Origin: Lampropedia puyangensis
Lineage (GTDB): Bacteria; Pseudomonadota; Gammaproteobacteria; Burkholderiales; Burkholderiaceae_C
Reading direction: 5' to 3'
NCBI RefSeq assembly: GCF_004833285.1
Contig: NZ_STFG01000001.1
Coordinates: forward strand, 496,001-560,000
Length of the DNA stretch: 64,000 nt
A program made the translations under genes and the position numbers. A model generated the notes under the pieces. That model ran no database searches. It worked only from the letters and a program-made list of their open reading frames with translations, and had not been told where the DNA came from. Shown here in pieces: positions 62,974 through 64,000 of this stretch. Each line of letters begins with the position of its first letter. Within the stretch, counting starts at the first letter, position 1.

Positions 62974-63681
62974 TTAGAACTTAAACCCATTAGGCTCGGG
63001 GAAGCCCTGCAAGCGCGGGAGATTGAAATCCCAAGGCGTTGTGACTTGCAGTTTGCCGTGTTGTTTTTTGACTAAAGTCATCCGCATGACGGGCTCTTGG
63101 CCAACGCAAGCCATCAGGCGGCCGCCTTCGTTTAGTGCGCCAAGCAAAATGGCAGGAATTTCCACAACAGAGCCGCTGATGACAATGGCATCGAATCCAC
63201 CAGCGGGCACGTCTGCCGCTCCATTGGCTTGCACAACGGCCACGTTTTGCACACCGTAGCTGCTGAGGTTGGCTTTGGCCAGCGCAACCATGTCTGGGGC
63301 AATTTCCAGAGAAACCACTTCTTTACTCAAGGCGCCAAGCAATGCCGCCATATAACCAGAACCTGTGCCGATTTCAAGTACACGCTCGTGGGCTTGAATA
63401 TCCAGGTCATTGAGGATGCGAGCCTCGATTTTTGGTGGGAGCATGCATGCATCTGGGCGAGACTGCCACTGGCCATCTGGAAGCAAAGGCACAGCCACGT
63501 CCATGAAAGTCATATTCCTGTATGCAGCAGGAGTGAAGTGCTCGCGCTTGACCCGCGCCAAGGTTGACAGTACCACACTGTCATCCACGTTCCAGGGGCG
63601 AATTTGTTGCTCAATCATATTGAAGCGGGCAACATCTTCCGGGTGGGTGAATTCTTGCAAACGGTTCAAAGGCAATGTCAT
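62974..63681 (-). CDS. pcm: Protein-L-isoaspartate O-methyltransferase
   Basis: 235 residues from ATG 63681 with GGAG upstream. FNMIEQQIRPWNVDDSVVLS is the N-terminal block of bacterial PIMT-like proteins, and RVLEIGTGSGYMAALLGALS is the SAM motif with VVSLEIAPDMVALAKANLS next. It repairs isoaspartyl residues in damaged proteins; the family includes members whose activity has not been shown. Confidence 0.85.
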   Translation of the reverse strand: MTLPLNRLQEFTHPEDVARFNMIEQQIRPWNVDDSVVLSTLARVKREHFTPAAYRNMTFMDVAVPLLPDGQWQSRPDACMLPPKIEARILNDLDIQAHERVLEIGTGSGYMAALLGALSKEVVSLEIAPDMVALAKANLSSYGVQNVAVVQANGAADVPAGGFDAIVISGSVVEIPAILLGALNEGGRLMACVGQEPVMRMTLVKKQHGKLQVTTPWDFNLPRLQGFPEPNGFKF

Positions 63682-64000
63682 CGTGTTCTCCAGAGTCTGA
63701 GATTCCGTGTCTGACTCAACGCAAGGCTGATAGGGGATGCTTGGGATGGCGCTTCTGGCAGACGTTCCGTGCGACAGCACAGCTTGGGTCGGTTGTGTGG
63801 ATGGTGCATTGCTCCATTGCCCATTGCCAACCCCGGATCAACTTGGCATTTTAGTTCGGGTTCAGGGCATTTGATGGTTCATATTCATCTCGAAGGCGTT
63901 TTGAGTGCGTTTGACGACCTCCGAAGTTGTTGGAATGCGCGTTTTGAGAGTTGTTTCTGGCCGCGTGCATCTGTTTTGTTGCTGCTTAAAAAGGGGTTTT
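63682..64000. other. Right-edge intergenic region
   Basis: 319 bases with no assignable gene. On the plus strand a frame opens at ATG 63874 and stays open to the edge (about 42 codons), but it resembles nothing I recognise and lacks a clear Shine-Dalgarno. The pcm promoter probably lies here. Confidence 0.3.

Noticed and set aside
1-64000. CRISPR arrays, tRNA or rRNA genes, insertion sequences and prophage genes
   Set aside because: I scanned intergenic stretches for regularly spaced repeats, T-loop-like sequences and transposase or phage motifs and found none I could support. Short degenerate elements could be missed by eye.
63874-64000. A frame opening at ATG 63874 and running off the right edge
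   Set aside because: About 42 codons without Shine-Dalgarno or recognisable similarity; too little to call a gene.

Overview
This 64 kb window looks like chromosome of a Burkholderiales betaproteobacterium, probably close to Comamonadaceae; the genus is not determined. Three things point there: runs of genes in orders I associate with this order (murA-bolA-ABC exporter; hda-HAD phosphatase-pcnB-folK facing purM; hisG-hisD), a small Trp-rich membrane protein of a type typical of it, and a GC content that looks to be in the low-to-mid 50s by eye. I saw no rRNA, tRNA, CRISPR array, transposase or prophage.

Layout. 1-4103 (minus): a GntR-controlled operon with a polar amino-acid-type ABC importer that ends in allA (ureidoglycolate lyase), cut by the left edge. 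The regulator has a perfect 8-bp inverted repeat just upstream. 4366-12690 (minus): a cobalt/cobalamin operon of cobW, cobN, an AAA chelatase subunit, a VWA chelatase subunit and a CbiM-type permease, headed by a clear cobalamin riboswitch (about 12428-12650). The AAA/VWA junction carries a tandem slippery run (TTTAAAAAAC) in the correct frame and a 13-bp stem that starts a few bases later. This is a strong candidate for programmed -1 frameshifting that would yield both a ChlI-like protein (379 aa) and a fused ChlD-like protein (about 622 aa) from one locus. It is the most interesting feature here. 12791-15031: an AT-richer patch with a CshA-like secreted protein, a DnaA-box-like site, an orphan ParB-like protein and a dispersed palindromic repeat whose second copy lies at 22684-22749.

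15122-30380: mostly housekeeping and transport genes: a Tat-exported peptide-type binding protein, fbp, small membrane proteins, pepN, DoxX plus a LigB-type dioxygenase, a NarL-type two-component pair, murA, a BolA protein and an ABC-2 exporter. 30716-42571: leuB, a DUF1801 protein, an ExoD-like protein, a LysR regulator overlapping hisG, hisD, a four-gene MCE/Mla-type lipid transport operon, an L-lactate dehydrogenase-type flavoenzyme and a TonB-like lipoprotein pair. 42668-49950: fabA, folK, pcnB, a HAD phosphatase and hda on the minus strand; purM and an AI-2E-family permease on the plus strand.

50048-56790 (minus): a polysaccharide export module with Wzm, Wzt carrying a C-terminal cargo domain, two SAM methyltransferases and an 887-aa GT-C-like membrane protein. 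A 620-aa glycosidase-like protein at 60978-62840 appears to share an Ig-like module with the 887-aa protein. The rest comprises a GNAT acetyltransferase, an M48 lipoprotein protease, a rhodanese, a BON-LysM protein, coaX and a protein-L-isoaspartate methyltransferase. Several intergenic hairpin terminators are clear. Start sites were chosen from alignment memory, Shine-Dalgarno sequences and overlaps, so many genes begin downstream of the longest possible reading frame.
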